DNA of 64,000 nt from Reticulitermes speratus (Eukaryota > Arthropoda > Insecta > Blattodea > Rhinotermitidae). Shown in pieces: positions 25,801-35,599 of this stretch. The translations under genes were made by a program, and so were the position numbers. The notes below the pieces were generated by a model. That model did no database searches and was not told the origin of the DNA. It saw only the letters and a list, made by a program, of their open reading frames with translations. Every line of letters begins with the position of its first letter. The first letter of the stretch is position 1. Location: the NCBI GenBank assembly GCA_021186555.1, contig JAJKFL010000005.1, positions 4,782,321 to 4,846,320 of the forward strand, read 5' to 3'.

Positions 25801-28800
25801 AATGACGAGACAAAGTGACCAATGCAGGCGAGGCTAAACATGGCCAAACAAGCAAGCAAGCAAGCATGCAAGTCCACGAGTGGAGGCTCTATACGAGACG
25901 ACAAAGCTAGCCAGGGAGGCTGGGGCAGAAAGGCGAACCTAGAAAAGAAGCTGTGTGATGCCAGAAAAGCAATAACAGGCATTGAAACGCACACATGCCA
26001 GTCGAGGCCAGTGAAGCAGTCAAGGCAAGGCCTGGCGAGCGATGTTACGTAACCACGTGCAGCCTGGCGAAGCCAGGTAGAAAAGGCTAGTTCAGACGAC
26101 GATGGCGAATGTAGGCATGCGAACGTAATAAGGCTTGCTGAGGCTAGGTCTGTCTGGAGAGGCACGGCAACACTATGTTAAGTCATGCTAGGCAAACGAG
26201 GCCAGTGAGGCGAGTCTAAACGAATAAAGGTAGGAGAATTCGGGGGAGGCAGAATGAAGAGGAAGGTCAGACTAGGCTAGGAAAAGCTTAGCGAGGCCAG
26301 TCAAACGAGGAAATTTATTCCAGACCGGGAGGTACCAGGCAGGCGAAGGTAGATGAGGCTGGGCGTGGCCATGCAGTTGAGGTCACTTACACGAGAGCAT
26401 GCAAACTACGCCTGTTATGCGATTCAAGGCATTGGTGGTCAGCCGATGTCAATAAGGTCAGGACCGGCAAGACTAGGCGGCGAAAGCAGATGTGGCAAGA
26501 CACGAGGCAAGTGAAGCCGGGTGAAAGTAGCCTTGCAAGAACATGTCATATGAATGGCAAGACCAAGTAGGCGAGGTGAACCGTACTCGGGCAGGTGAAG
26601 AGAGGCAAGTGTAACCATTAGGCGAGTGTAGTCGTTTGTGGATAGTCAGGTTAGATCAGGCAGGTGTGTTCAGTAGTGCCCAGGCAGGCGAGGCAAGGCA
26701 CCAATCAAGGCGAGGCTCGGGATTGCAATCTAGACAAGGACTGGGGCTCCAGGACATACAAGGCAAAGTAGGCGATGCCATGCGTGTCCATGCGAACAGG
26801 CAGGCAAAGTCGCGCATGCGAGGTAGGATGGTGACGCCAAGTGACGCGGGTGGTAGACATGGGAAGCCAGGACAAGCAGGCATGGAGAGGTGATGCCCGG
26901 CGACATGAGACCAGCAAAGTTAAGCAAGCGTGGTGAAGCAGCGCCAGCAGGCAATTGAGGCCGGGCAAGGTGTCGCCAGACCTGGCAAGACAGGTTAGGA
27001 CAAGTAGGTGAAATCAGGCAGGCTTAGCCAGGTGAGAATGGCAGCATGCTGACGAGTGCATGCAGGCGAGGCAACACGAAGCTTGGAAGGGCCTGGCAGG
27101 CGAAGGCAAGCAGGAGATTCATTAGGAGGCCATGTGTCGCCTGGAAGGCGAGACCAAGTAAGTCTGTGGAGGCCGGAGGCGTGGCCAGCCGACGCAAAAC
27201 AGGCGGCATAATGCGGGTAAGGCCATGCAAAGCTAGGTAGGCACGCTCACTCGAAGCCTGCCTTCAGAAGCGAGGCCAGGCGAAGCTATGCGGGTTAGGG
27301 AAGAGCAAACGAGAGTCGAATGCACGATAGAAAAGTTAGAGGATGCGGGGCAGGCCAGGATGGAGATACAAAGCGTGGCAAGTCAGACGAGACGAGGCCT
27401 TGCACTGGGAGGCAATTGAGGCGCGGCCACTCAGGCGAAGACATGGATGCCAGACAGAGATGCCATGTAAGTTGACAGGTTAGACTTGGCTCGGCCAGGC
27501 AGGCCAGGCTTGGCGTCGCTATTCGAGGGCAGGCGAGATCAGGCGGCTAGGTCTGGTGAGGTCAGAGGGACGAAGCAAGGACCGGTATGAAGACGAAGCC
27601 AGGCAATGCTACACGAATCAAGGCAAGGGCACGTAGGCGAATGCAAGAGGCATGCAGGCGAGCTCATGCAACACGATGCAGGAGTCCAGGCAAAGCCAGA
27701 AGTGGAGAGCAGGCGAGGCAATTCCGGGCGAAGCACGGTGATGAAAGGCAGTGATAGACGCGTATGGCCAGGAATGGCAAGACGATGTCATTCAGGCGAG
27801 GCCGAGAATGTGATGCCAGGTGAGGCGGGGCAAGTCTGAGGAGAGGCAGGCATTCGAATTAATACGAGGCCAGGCGAAGACAGAGGCCATAGCAGGTGAG
27901 GCGAGACACGTTCGCAAGACGACGCGATGCAATCGTCGACAGGCGGTGAGACCTTGCAAGACTAGCCAGGAAGGCCAGGACGGGGAGACCAGACGAGGGC
28001 AGTCGGATGAGGCCACACAGGCGATGTCAGGATTGAGAGGGCGAGGCCAGGTCAGGCAAGACCAGGCAAGCGAGGCAGGACGAAGCGAGGTCAGCGTAGG
28101 CAAGTAAGGTCATGCAGGCAGGCGAGGACCGGTATTCGAGGCCAGGCAGACGAGACTTGCAATGTAAGGCACGGCGGGAAAGGTAAGAGAGCGTAGGAAA
28201 GGCTGGCAGGCACGCAAGGCAAGGCAACACAGGCAGGTGGGGTAAAGCACGCAAGGCAGACCGGAAAAGGCAAGGAAGGTAAGACTCGCAGGCAAGGCTC
28301 GGAAACAGGCTGGACACGCAGGCAGGCTCTGCAGTCAAGTCTAGGGAGGCAAGGCAAGGCTAGGCAGTCAGTCAGTCAAGGGAGACAGGCAGGTTAGGCT
28401 ACGCATGTAAAGTGTCCTTAATTTTGGACTCTTCACAACAAAGCGTGTTTCTTTTTTTTAAATTCTTCATTACAGTAATTAACTGATGTATCAGTTAAGT
28501 ATTATGTGTCATTAGTTCGTCGATTCTTATGTGGTCGTTTCTAGTTTTGCTACCAATGTCTACTGGATACTTTAATTATTGTCCTTCCATTATTTTTGTC
28601 CATGTTGTATTTATGCACAAATTAAAATGGAGGAACGTATACATTCTGACTCAGTTTGCACATATTTCTATTACATATATGCAATTAGTGCATAAGTGAT
28701 ATTGCATTAGTGATAGAATAGTAATCAGTAATATCTGTTTTTCAGGGCTGGGTCAAAAATATATGGTAACTAGTCATGCTGGCAACTCGGACTCTTCTGG

Positions 28801-31800
28801 TGACCAGTCTCAGACAAGCACTATTACATATCCAAGCATGGATTCCACAAAGGCAAGGGGTAATGCAAGCAGTTTTGCATCCACTGCGGGCAGTGGTGAT
28901 AGCACTGACATCAAACCTCAACGTCCTAATTTTCTTGATCTGTGCACATCTAGGAAACAAAAGTTCACATTTTCTGTCACAGCAACAGGAGGCGAAGAGT
29001 GGGACTCGGTGGCTGCCACTAGTGAATCTGACGAGCTTGCAACCAACACAACGCTTGGTAGTGTGAGCCAGTACTGTTTGACTACAAGCAATAGCAGTGA
29101 GGAGTTCAGGACAGATTGTGTGGACAGTAGTGATGCGAACTATGATGGTAGTTTGCCAACAGAACCGGCAAGTATGCCACCTCTAACAAATTTGTCGTCA
29201 ACATCCAGTACTTCAACAGCATTCAGTTACAGGAATCCAGCCTACCAGTCTGCACATCCAGCATGTTACTCGTCGAACAACCAGGCCGGTATGCGGAAAA
29301 GCTCGCAAGATGGACCGGAACACGCATCAGACCAGGACATACCGGGGAAACTGTCCAAATGCCAGGCTGGAACAGGTGGTGATGGTTCTAGGGGATTACT
29401 GAAGTGGAAGGGTATTGTTTTCCACACCAGAGAATGACGACATGGATGAAGTGGAGAGCTGCAACATGACCACAGGTACAGATGACTCCAGCAGTCAGCT
29501 GACTAGTGACCGGGAAAATGAACAGGAAGACCAGGTAACTAGAAGCCTTTATTTTCAGTTACCACTTCCACCATTTCCATCTCTCTGTGTCCAATTCAGC
29601 ATTTCAGGTTAGAAAACTTACTTCGTCACATGCCACAAGCTTTCAGCCTCTTCATGTGGTTCAGTGTTCAGGCACGGCCTATAAACATGAAAAGTTGTGT
29701 CCATCACGTGAGAACAAATCGGGCAGCCTGTACTATCTCCAGGTCATAGAATTTTATCTCAGTCCTGATGTCACAGACTTGATAATTGTAATGATATCAT
29801 TATCAGTAAATGATAGCACATTAAAATGCTTTCAGCAGGAGACAATCTGTTTACAGTTTTCATTATCCACATACCTGTTAACTAGTTGGTGAAAATCATT
29901 TGCTGTGCATTCAGGTCTGCTTAATATGTCTCAAAATGTAATAACCAGTTTTTGTGATGGTTAATACAAGTGATGATAAGGCTGTGCATATGATTATACA
30001 AATGAATTTATGACGTATGAGGCTGACACATAATTGTAGTATGAATTAAAACTGTGGCATTTTGTTGTTCTGTTTGTATGGATGTCTTAGTGTAGTGTTC
30101 CTAACATCTGTGTTTGGCATAGTGTTGATGTACTAGTGTAGACTGTACCCAACGCATTGTACATATTGATGTTGAGTGTAGTGTGTACTAACATCTGTAG
30201 CAACCATACCATGGGCTGATGCTACACTCCACAACTTGGACTGATGCTACGCTCCATAATGTGGACTGATTCTACATTCCATACCATGGATCGATGCTAC
30301 ACTCCATAGCATGGACTGGTGCTACAGCCCACACATGGACTGGTCCTGCACACCATACATGCACTGATGACTCCACACAATGGACTGGTGCCATACTCCA
30401 TACCCTAGACTTATGTTACACTCCATACCACGGGCTGATGCTACATTCCATAACATGGACTGGTGTTACAGCCCACACATGGACTGGTCCTACACACCAT
30501 ACATGGACTGATGCTACACTCCATATTGTAGACTTATGTTACACTCCATACCACGGGCTGATGCTACATTCCATAACATGGACTGGTGTTACAGCCCACA
30601 CATGGACTGGTCCTACACACCATACATGGACTGATGCTACACTTCATAGCATGGGCCGATGCTACACTCCATATTGTAGACTTATGTTACACTCCTTACC
30701 ATGGGCTGATGGTACATTCCATAGCATGGACTGGTGTTGCAGCCCACACATGGACTGGTCCTACACACCATACATGGACTGATGCTACACTTCATAGCAT
30801 GGGCCGATGCTACACTCCATATTGTAGACTTATGTTACACTCCTTACCATGGGCTGATGGTACATTCCATAGCATGGACTGGTGTTGCAGCCCACACATG
30901 GACTGGTCCTACACACCATACATGGACTGATGCTACACTCCATATTGTAGACTTATGTTACACTCCTAACATGGGCTGATGGTACAATCTCATGGCTGAA
31001 GTGGTTTGTCACTATTCACAGTTCTTTTAGGCAATTATCAGGGAGTACTTCAATTTTGCCATGACCATTACCTTTGTAATTCTTTCAAATTTGTCATTCC
31101 TGAGTCATTGTGCTATAAATGCTGGTACACTTCTGTCTGTAAGGTGTTCATGGTGGAGCTGACTCGGGGTTGGAACAGTAGACTAGGCTTCAGTCTGCAG
31201 GGAGACGGTCGTCACACGTACATCAGTGCCATATATGCAGACAGTGTTGCTGCTAAGGATGGCCGGTTGCAAGCAGGGGACCAAGTACTCATGGTAATGG
31301 ACTGTATTCCTTTTACAGTCAATAACTATCAAGTCGGTGCTTTACTGAAGAGAGAACGGTCACTAAAAACAGAAACCATTGGTTTTGTGCTTTTATATTT
31401 CTCAGGACTTAAAACTGAAACATTTGAATATGTCTAGTATTCACAGTAAATACATGTTTATGTATCACTGTATTCACCAAGGACATTCCATTTTTCTAAT
31501 GTCAATTCATGTGGGCCAGGATAGTGTAGTCGGTATAGCGACTCGCTACGGGCTGGACGGTCCAGGGATCAAATCCCGGTAGGGGCGAGATTTTCCGCAC
31601 CCATCCAGACTGGCCCTGGGGCCCACCCAGCCTCCTATACAATGGGTACTGGGTCTCTTTCCCGGGGTATGGAGTTGACCACCCACCCTCATCTAGTGCC
31701 AGGGTTAAAGAAAGAGTAGAGCTATACCTCTATTCCCCCTCTGGGCCTTCGTGGCCTGTTATTGGGAGAACTTTACCTTTATCTTTTAATGTTATTTCAT

Positions 31801-31970
31801 GGTGATGAATACCTAAATAATGTGTACACGTTTTGTTATTGTTACAGGTGAATGATGAGAATGTGGAACATATGAGCACCGCAGAGGTTATTGATCTGTT
31901 AAGAAAGATCCGTGGTACAATTGGGATCACAGTTTTGAGGAAAAATGGAACAAGTCTTCAAGTTTCATGA
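7680..31970 (+). CDS. Multi-PDZ scaffold protein, 3' seven exons (5' part outside window)
   Basis: Coding exons as I read them are 7680-7883, 9698-9850, 12519-12688, 14835-15022, 28746-29534, 31144-31293 and 31848-31970. All have AG acceptors and GT donors. The product has the end of one PDZ domain plus a proline-rich linker, a full PDZ (SLGF ... GRIRPGDKI ... [15 protein letters not shown]), a Ser/Arg-rich linker, a long Ser/Thr-rich stretch, and a C-terminal PDZ (RLGF ... GRLQAGDQV ... [15 protein letters not shown]) ending in [14 protein letters not shown] domains bind C-terminal peptides of membrane or junction proteins, so a cortical or junctional scaffold role is likely by family. Both complete PDZ domains have a phase-0 intron at the same place, just before VND, which supports the model. 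The exact orthologue (big bang-like, PDZD2/IL16-like or another) cannot be decided here. The fifth exon has a one-nucleotide frame conflict. Confidence 0.85.
8115..8600 (-). mobile_element. LINE 3' fragment ([13 protein letters not shown] family)
   Basis: The - strand encodes [20 protein letters not shown] and [15 protein letters not shown], typical of the C-terminal region of an arthropod non-LTR retrotransposon polyprotein. The reading frame is interrupted. Other 3' fragments lie at 33905, 44745, 46520 and 59340. Confidence 0.8.
8601..9511. other. Intronic DNA, nothing recognised
   Basis: No supported gene or repeat. It lies in the intron between PDZ exons a and b. Confidence 0.4.
9512..9655. 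mobile_element. Truncated Tigger-like MITE near a splice acceptor
   Basis: GTCGAACTCGGTTATAACGT and the following sequence match the left and middle parts of the MITE at 887-1071. The right inverted repeat is missing. It ends about 40 bp before the acceptor of the 9698 exon. Confidence 0.7.
9698..9850 (+). CDS. PDZ gene exon b: N-terminal half of a PDZ domain
   Basis: It has 51 codons, phase 0. The acceptor is TTTGTGCAG and the donor GTAAGT. It encodes [20 protein letters not shown] and later [15 protein letters not shown] is the carboxylate-binding loop and GDKI the strand before the next exon. Confidence 0.88.
10642..10695 (+). ncRNA. Hammerhead-ribozyme-like motif
   Basis: CTGAAGA is followed by a GGCCA/TGGCC hairpin and GAAACATGTTGTA. 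The bases before CTGAAGA (GTATCAC) can pair with GT and ATAC after GAAACATGTT, leaving an internal loop. That is the arrangement expected of a natural type I hammerhead stem I. An extra T precedes stem II. This is inference from sequence only. Confidence 0.45.
11025..11165 (+). repeat. Diverged SINE, family B-like
   Basis: ACTAGGCCACGGGCTGGATG, then GGAGTTCGAACTCCGGTAGG, then a run of T and CCTCCAGACCCAGTATCCTC. The order resembles the family B SINE at 61545. The 5' end is uncertain. Confidence 0.5.
11166..11951. other. Intronic DNA, nothing firm
   Basis: No supported gene. GCTGCCTCCATCTTCAAAG near 11650 faintly recalls the decayed motif at 15.1 kb. Confidence 0.35.
11965..12369 (-). repeat. 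Chimeric SINE: family C head with family A tail
   Basis: On the - strand the head reads GTGGACTAGTGGTTAGCGTG with B-box GGGTTCGATCCC. The body matches the family C copy at 60510. Its 3' end (11985-12050) is the family A tail with CCCATATAGGGCTGTTGAGC. The whole unit is bounded by the 13-bp duplication AATATATTAGCAT at 11952-11964 and 12370-12382, so it inserted as one piece. Confidence 0.85.
12519..12688 (+). CDS. PDZ gene exon c: C-terminal half of the PDZ domain
   Basis: 170 nt; starts in phase 0 and ends two bases into a codon. The acceptor is ATCTTCCAG and the donor GTAAAG. It encodes [20 protein letters not shown] and [11 protein letters not shown], the last helix and strand of the PDZ domain begun at 9698, then a short linker. 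Confidence 0.88.
12910..13176 (-). repeat. SINE, family A, full length
   Basis: It is in reverse orientation relative to the copy at 328. It has the tRNA-like head with GTGGGTTCGAATCCCACC and the conserved tail. The 14-bp duplication AGAACCTGGACATT at 12896-12909 and 13177-13190 fixes the ends. Confidence 0.93.
13191..14834. other. Intronic AT-rich DNA
   Basis: No gene, RNA or delimited repeat recognised, apart from a short TA tract near 13530. Confidence 0.45.
14835..15022 (+). CDS. PDZ gene exon d: Ser/Arg-rich linker
   Basis: 188 nt. The acceptor is GGCTGTACAG and the donor GTGAGT. It completes the split codon AG+G and encodes [20 protein letters not shown] followed by [19 protein letters not shown]. 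The region is low-complexity and basic, with probable phosphorylation sites, and is expected to be disordered. Confidence 0.75.
15090..15155 (-). ncRNA. Decayed hammerhead-like motif
   Basis: The - strand reads CTGAAGA, a GGAGG/CCTCC hairpin, then GCAGCC where GAAAC is expected. Outer arms GTAGGT and ACCTAC are complementary. It looks like a mutated member of the same motif family. Confidence 0.25.
15830..16400. repeat. Degenerate tandem repeat, about 135-145 bp period
   Basis: Blocks containing CTTGATACGGCAGC, CTTGATACAGCTG and CTTGATTCAGCAG, each followed by CTTCATGT and ATTA(T/C)GGACC-like text, start near 16032, 16177 and 16311. A fourth diverged unit may precede them. Confidence 0.55.
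16401..17260. other. Intronic DNA, possibly LINE 3' flank
   Basis: There is a short (ACCA)n run at 16914-16927. A tRNA-like stretch may lie near 16460-16560. I could not decide where the LINE's 3' end falls. A 19-base G run occupies 17261-17279. Confidence 0.35.
17290..20040 (-). mobile_element. Jockey-like LINE, 5'-truncated copy 1
   Basis: On the - strand this holds an ORF2-like reading frame broken by frameshifts. It has part of the endonuclease ([14 protein letters not shown] near 19.7 kb), a linker ([20 protein letters not shown] near 19.1 kb), and the reverse transcriptase ([22 protein letters not shown], and LYADDTAII with the YADD catalytic motif near 18.13 kb). It then has the C-terminal [11 protein letters not shown] region near 17.7 kb. 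At 20040 it stops abruptly inside the start of the endonuclease and meets copy 2. The 3' boundary (about 17.3-17.5 kb) is uncertain. Confidence 0.88.
20041..23600 (-). mobile_element. Jockey-like LINE, copy 2 with ORF1, truncated at 3' side
   Basis: Reading - strand from about 23.6 kb there is a frameshifted ORF1 with a Pro/Ser-rich N-terminus and a pre-zinc-finger domain ([20 protein letters not shown]). CCHC knuckles follow ([14 protein letters not shown], and nearby CVACGEPH and CCSCGGNH). Next come the endonuclease start ([20 protein letters not shown] near 21.45 kb) and the reverse transcriptase beginning near 20.7 kb. The endonuclease's C-terminal part, present in copy 1 at about 19.15-19.83 kb, is missing near 21.28 kb. 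The copy ends at 20041, at a point equivalent to 17907 in copy 1. Confidence 0.88.
22040..23200 (-). pseudogene. LINE ORF1 (gag-like nucleic-acid-binding protein), frameshifted
   Basis: The ORF is split over several frames (about 23143-22541, 22602-22333, 22490-22257, 22244-22038). Its three CCHC-type knuckles are recognisable and would bind the element's RNA. Frameshifts make it non-functional. Confidence 0.8.
23710..28405. repeat. 4.7-kb degenerate GA/GC-rich repeat field
   Basis: The + strand is dominated by short words such as AGGCGAGGC, CAGGCAAG, GAGGCCAGG and GGCAAGGC, loosely tandem with roughly 10-15 bp spacing. There is strong G+A bias and little unrelated sequence. It begins just beyond the 5' end of the LINE and stops sharply at AT-rich DNA near 28405. 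The many short ORFs on both strands are low-complexity artefacts. It lies wholly in the intron between the 14835 and 28746 exons. Confidence 0.8.
28746..29534 (+). CDS. PDZ gene exon e: Ser/Thr-rich region with frame break
   Basis: The acceptor is CTGTTTTTCAG and the donor GTAACT. From the incoming phase the frame runs [16 protein letters not shown] to a TGA at about 29435. The frame compatible with the outgoing phase covers [13 protein letters not shown] to NEQEDQ at 29534. The exons from 12519 to 29534 sum to 1147 nt, one more than a multiple of three. Either one base is extra near 29405-29415, or a 19-nt GT...AG segment (29412-29430) is skipped; its removal would also restore frame. The composition is Ser/Thr-rich and probably disordered. 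Confidence 0.7.
29535..30180. other. Intronic DNA, nothing recognised
   Basis: Intron sequence after the GTAACT donor, with no delimited element. Confidence 0.5.
30200..30985. repeat. Compound minisatellite (about 25-bp units; 122/148-bp blocks)
   Basis: The basic word is CATGGACTGATGCTACACTCCATA with many variants. Higher-order blocks start with GGGCTGATG near 30432, 30554, 30702 and 30850. Spacing is 122 bp first, then 148 bp after one extra unit was gained. Open frames through it are repeat artefacts. Confidence 0.88.
31144..31293 (+). CDS. PDZ gene exon f: N-terminal half of the last PDZ
   Basis: It has 50 codons, phase 0. The acceptor is GTCTGTAAG and the donor GTAATG. It encodes [20 protein letters not shown], then [20 protein letters not shown] and DQVLM. 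RLGF is the peptide-carboxylate loop. Confidence 0.9.
31513..31790 (+). repeat. SINE, family B, in the last intron
   Basis: GTCGGTATAGCGACTCGCTA and GGGATCAAATCCCGG are the tRNA-like boxes. The body has CCTCCTATACAATGGGTAC and ends AACTTTACC. It matches the full-length copy at 61545. The target duplication is unclear. Confidence 0.85.
31848..31970 (+). CDS. PDZ gene exon g: end of last PDZ and stop codon
   Basis: It has 41 codons including the TGA at 31968-31970. The acceptor is TTGTTACAG. It encodes [20 protein letters not shown] and [12 protein letters not shown], then stops a few residues after the domain, so the protein ends with a PDZ domain. Confidence 0.92.
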   Translation: MNDENVEHMSTAEVIDLLRKIRGTIGITVLRKNGTSLQVS

Positions 31971-32760
31971 TTGTTAGTTCAGAAAAATTAATTCTATTTG
32001 TGCCCTCCAGTTATTCATGTTGTTAGTTTCTGGAGGACACTGTTTTCCTGTGATTACTGTTCTGTTTCTAAATAGAGAAGTCGTAAGATGCTGTTTTCAA
32101 ATATTTTTACCAAATTCACATATAATTGAGATCTAATTTATATGGTTTAAGAGAATTAAAATACTGTTATTTTGCAACAGACTGTACATGTTGGTGTCTA
32201 TGATAAAAATGGATGTCATCAAATTTCTGTAAAAACACTCAAAAACTTTGTAGGAATGCAAAATGGGGTTTTAGAAAATGTGCAAAAGACAATGTAAGTA
32301 AGAATAGTAAAATGTAGCAAAGCTTTAGTAGCAAACACACGTTCAAATGGTGGGCCCTGTCATTTTCATTGAAGATTTCATTCTGGGCTCTGTTACTCTT
32401 CTCACTAAATTAAATTGCTTTGCCTGAACTCCTTTTCCCCCACTTTCATTCAGGTCTACCAATACATATAAAGTACTTCCTTAATCCTGTATTTTGTAAT
32501 CTGCTCGTTAGAAATTAATTCCTACATTGGCACATATGCCATATCGTATCATACAAAGAATTTGTAATGGAAAATGGGTGACATACAATGTGCAGGTTAT
32601 GTTTTGCCATTGTCACAATGCATTCCTGATAGGGGGGTTGAATTATGAGAAATAATCAGCGTATGTTTTCTTGTTTCCATTACTGGCTAGTTACGAATAC
32701 TTTGGTTTTGTATGAATCTAGTTAGAATAAAATGCCATAAAAATAAATCTTTGTAAAATC
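31971..32760 (+). other. Probable 3' UTR of the PDZ gene
   Basis: AT-rich sequence after the stop. AATAAA occurs at 32726-32731 and 32742-32747, so polyadenylation shortly after 32750 is plausible. No transcript evidence is available here. Confidence 0.45.
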
Positions 32761-33582
32761 CTGACATTCGCACGATTTACTGTTCAGTTATGTTGCAGTG
32801 TTAGCCTGTTGAAACCAATATAAAGTATTTCTACCAGTGAAAACCGCTTAGCATGCTGTATTGTGAAGCCACAATATTTCGACTTTGGTAGGAACATGCC
32901 GTTATTATATCTAACACAGGTAAGATAGTAAGAAAGACTTCAATTAATTTCACAAAATTTTATTTTCTCAAAAACATAGTACATGTTTTTGGCTAAAATA
33001 ACCTTGTCAAATTAATTGAGTTGTGACCAACAGTCTCTCTCTTACTTTTTTATCTACAGTATTTCATTAAAAATGGAAGAAATAATGTATAAGACTTAAT
33101 ACTTACAAAGAATTCTGTTGCAACATTAGCTGCACTTTCAATGTATATGTGAATAGGGGGGCATCACTGCATCTGCAATTTGACTGAGAACAGATTTCTA
33201 AACAATTATTGAAACTTCAAAGTATAAGTATTGCTTGTAACATATGGTTATTAAACGTTCAATTATTTTTGTAAGGCACTTTTAGTAATACAGCAAAGTT
33301 ACAAATGAGAGATTTTGTAGTTACATGGATGCAAAAGGAAAAACTCCATGCTTCCATTCAGAGTGAAATCACACAACAGACATAAGTGCTGTGTTAACCA
33401 AAGAAAAACTGTAGAAATCATGTGTAAATATATATATGAGTTGTGATTCAGAAATCAAGTTTTCTTTCTATAACCCTTCCCACACCACACAAATGTAACA
33501 TTCCTACATCCTTTTCCATTATGATTGTAGTGAGAAGCACGAGACTAGTGCGACATGTAGCATCATGGTAAGTACACTAACC
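32761..33582. other. Intergenic AT-rich DNA
   Basis: No supported feature. Confidence 0.4.
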
Positions 33583-33594
33583 ACACAAGACAAG

Positions 33595-33784
33595 GTAAAA
33601 GGTAAAGTTCTCCCTAGAACAGGCCATGAAGGCCAAGAGGGGGAGTAGAGGTGTAGCTCTATTCTTTCTTTAACCTCGGTGCTAGATGGGGGTGGGTGGT
33701 CAACTCCACGCCACGGCCGCTTTACCCCTCGGGAAAGAGACCCCAGTACCCATTGTATAGGAGGCTGGGTGGGCCCCAGGGCAC
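33595..33784 (-). repeat. SINE, family B, 5'-truncated
   Basis: It carries the family B body in reverse, without the tRNA-like head. The 12-bp duplication ACACAAGACAAG at 33583-33594 and 33785-33796 shows the truncation happened at insertion. Confidence 0.9.
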
Positions 33785-33904
33785 ACACAAGACAAGACAC
33801 ATCACGCTGTACCACATAACACTAACAAACTAACTCCATGGAGCAAGAGTCCTTCTTGAGAAGCTAACCTGTCGGCAGCTAGTCAAGAAATTCCCCGCGT
33901 TTTA

Positions 33905-34400
33905 TGGAACTTGAATGTTCATTACCGCATTCACAAGCGCACACCACCTGTTCCTATCCTGAGCCACATCAAACCAGTCAATGTCTCCCATTCAAACTTT
34001 TTGAAGATCCATTTTAATATTATTCTCCTATCTAGGTCTCTTCAAGTGATCTCTTTCCCTCAGGTCTCTTCACCAAAACCCTCTGTGCACTTCTCCCATC
34101 TCCCACGCCTGCAACATGCCCCGCATATCTCATTCTTCTTGATTTGATCACCCAAATAATATTTGGTGATGAGTACAGATCATTAAGTTCCTCGTTATGT
34201 AGTCTTCTCCACTCCCGTTACCTCGTCCCTCTTAGACCCAAATATCTTCCTCACCACCCTACTCTCAAACACCCTCAGCCTATGCTCCTCCCTCAGTGTG
34301 AGAGACCAAGACTAACACCCATAACAAACAACAGTTCTATTTATCTTCAGCTTTATATTTTTGGATAGCGAACAGGAAGACAAAAGATTCTGCACCGAAT
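33905..34400 (-). mobile_element. LINE 3' fragment (GCETW family)
   Basis: Reverse-strand sequence parallels 8115-8600 nearly throughout (AGTGTGAGAGACCAAG, CTCCTCCCTCAGTG). It is frameshifted and non-functional. Confidence 0.75.
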
Positions 34401-34714
34401 GACAGCAAGCATTCCCTGACTTCAATCTGCTCTTAATTTCTTCATGGATAAGATTTTGATTTATTATGGTTGTTCCAAAATGTTTGAAACCATGCAGAAC
34501 ACAAAAGTATATTATGGTTATGTCTTCTGCACTTTCTTGCCCCCCTTCCTTCAGAAGCATGGTCATCCCCCCCCACTCCACTTGACAAGCTGTCAGCTGC
34601 TAACCAGTTGCTGTAGGCCATTAGGTAACACACAGGTAATGTGAATTTATAACCCCACAGCAAGATGCACAAGGTCACAGGTACAGATCTTAGTGGAATG
34701 TTCTTTAAAAGTGT

Positions 34715-34715
<1 letters not shown>

Positions 34716-34746
<31 letters not shown>
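34716..34746. repeat. (ACT)n microsatellite
   Basis: About ten TAC/ACT trinucleotides. A run of 18 C follows at 34905-34922. Confidence 0.9.
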
Positions 34747-34929
34747 ATTTCATTCTTGAGCAGAACTGAATTTTCAGTACATATTTTGTCTTTGTTAAAT
34801 CCAACAACACTTGACTTGCCAAATTTTGAATAGTTCTTCACTTCATCCATCAGACCAGCTCTAAATGCAAGTTCACAGTCTCCATTTTGTTTTTCCACAT
34901 TCAACCCCCCCCCCCCCCCCCCTCCCGGT

Positions 34930-35580
34930 CCAAAAAAACTTCATCAAAGTTGTTACCATACCTTATTTCATTATCCTACATTAAGTGGTACTAATGTTAC
35001 TACCACCACACAAGCTTATGCATCCGGCATGATGTTATTACCAACTGCAGGAAATTAAAATGTTCAATTGTGGAGTGGCCTCTACTGGCATAATATTCGT
35101 ACCAAATTTCATCAACATCCAGCCAGCATTTCTCCAGATGAGACATACGATCAGACAGACATAACTGCACTTGCAAATGAGTCACAACAATAGCATGCTG
35201 TGTTTTGCCTTCCGTTTGTGAATTTACTGCACACTGAAGGATGACGGTAAGGTACAATGGTTGTCGATGGAAGCAAGAGCTGGTGTCAAGAAACGTGTTA
35301 GTTTCCGTATGATCACATATACTGCCATATTCAACATATTCAAATTATTTTTGCGATTTTATTTTGCCTTTGGACTTGTAAAATTCTTTTAAACGGTTCT
35401 GTGGTTTATATAGGGTTTAACAGTATAACGTTTACCTGAATATAAATTTTCACTTCAGTAACGAGACTCAAAATGAGCTCTCAGCATATCACAAATGAAA
35501 TCGGTATAAAACAGCATGTAGATACAAAACATTCATCCTATTCACAGAATGTGTTTAACTGCATGCACGCCCACAGTTGC
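34930..35580. other. Intergenic DNA
   Basis: No gene or delimited repeat recognised. Confidence 0.4.
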
Positions 35581-35599
35581 CAACTGCCCCCGATTTTCC

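Noticed and set aside
24078..28357. Numerous 60-170-aa ORFs in the GA-rich field
   Set aside because: Low-complexity translations on both strands without domains. Open frames follow from the scarcity of stop words in this composition.
30294..30979. Overlapping His/Trp-rich ORFs
   Set aside because: Translations of the compound minisatellite in a PDZ-gene intron.
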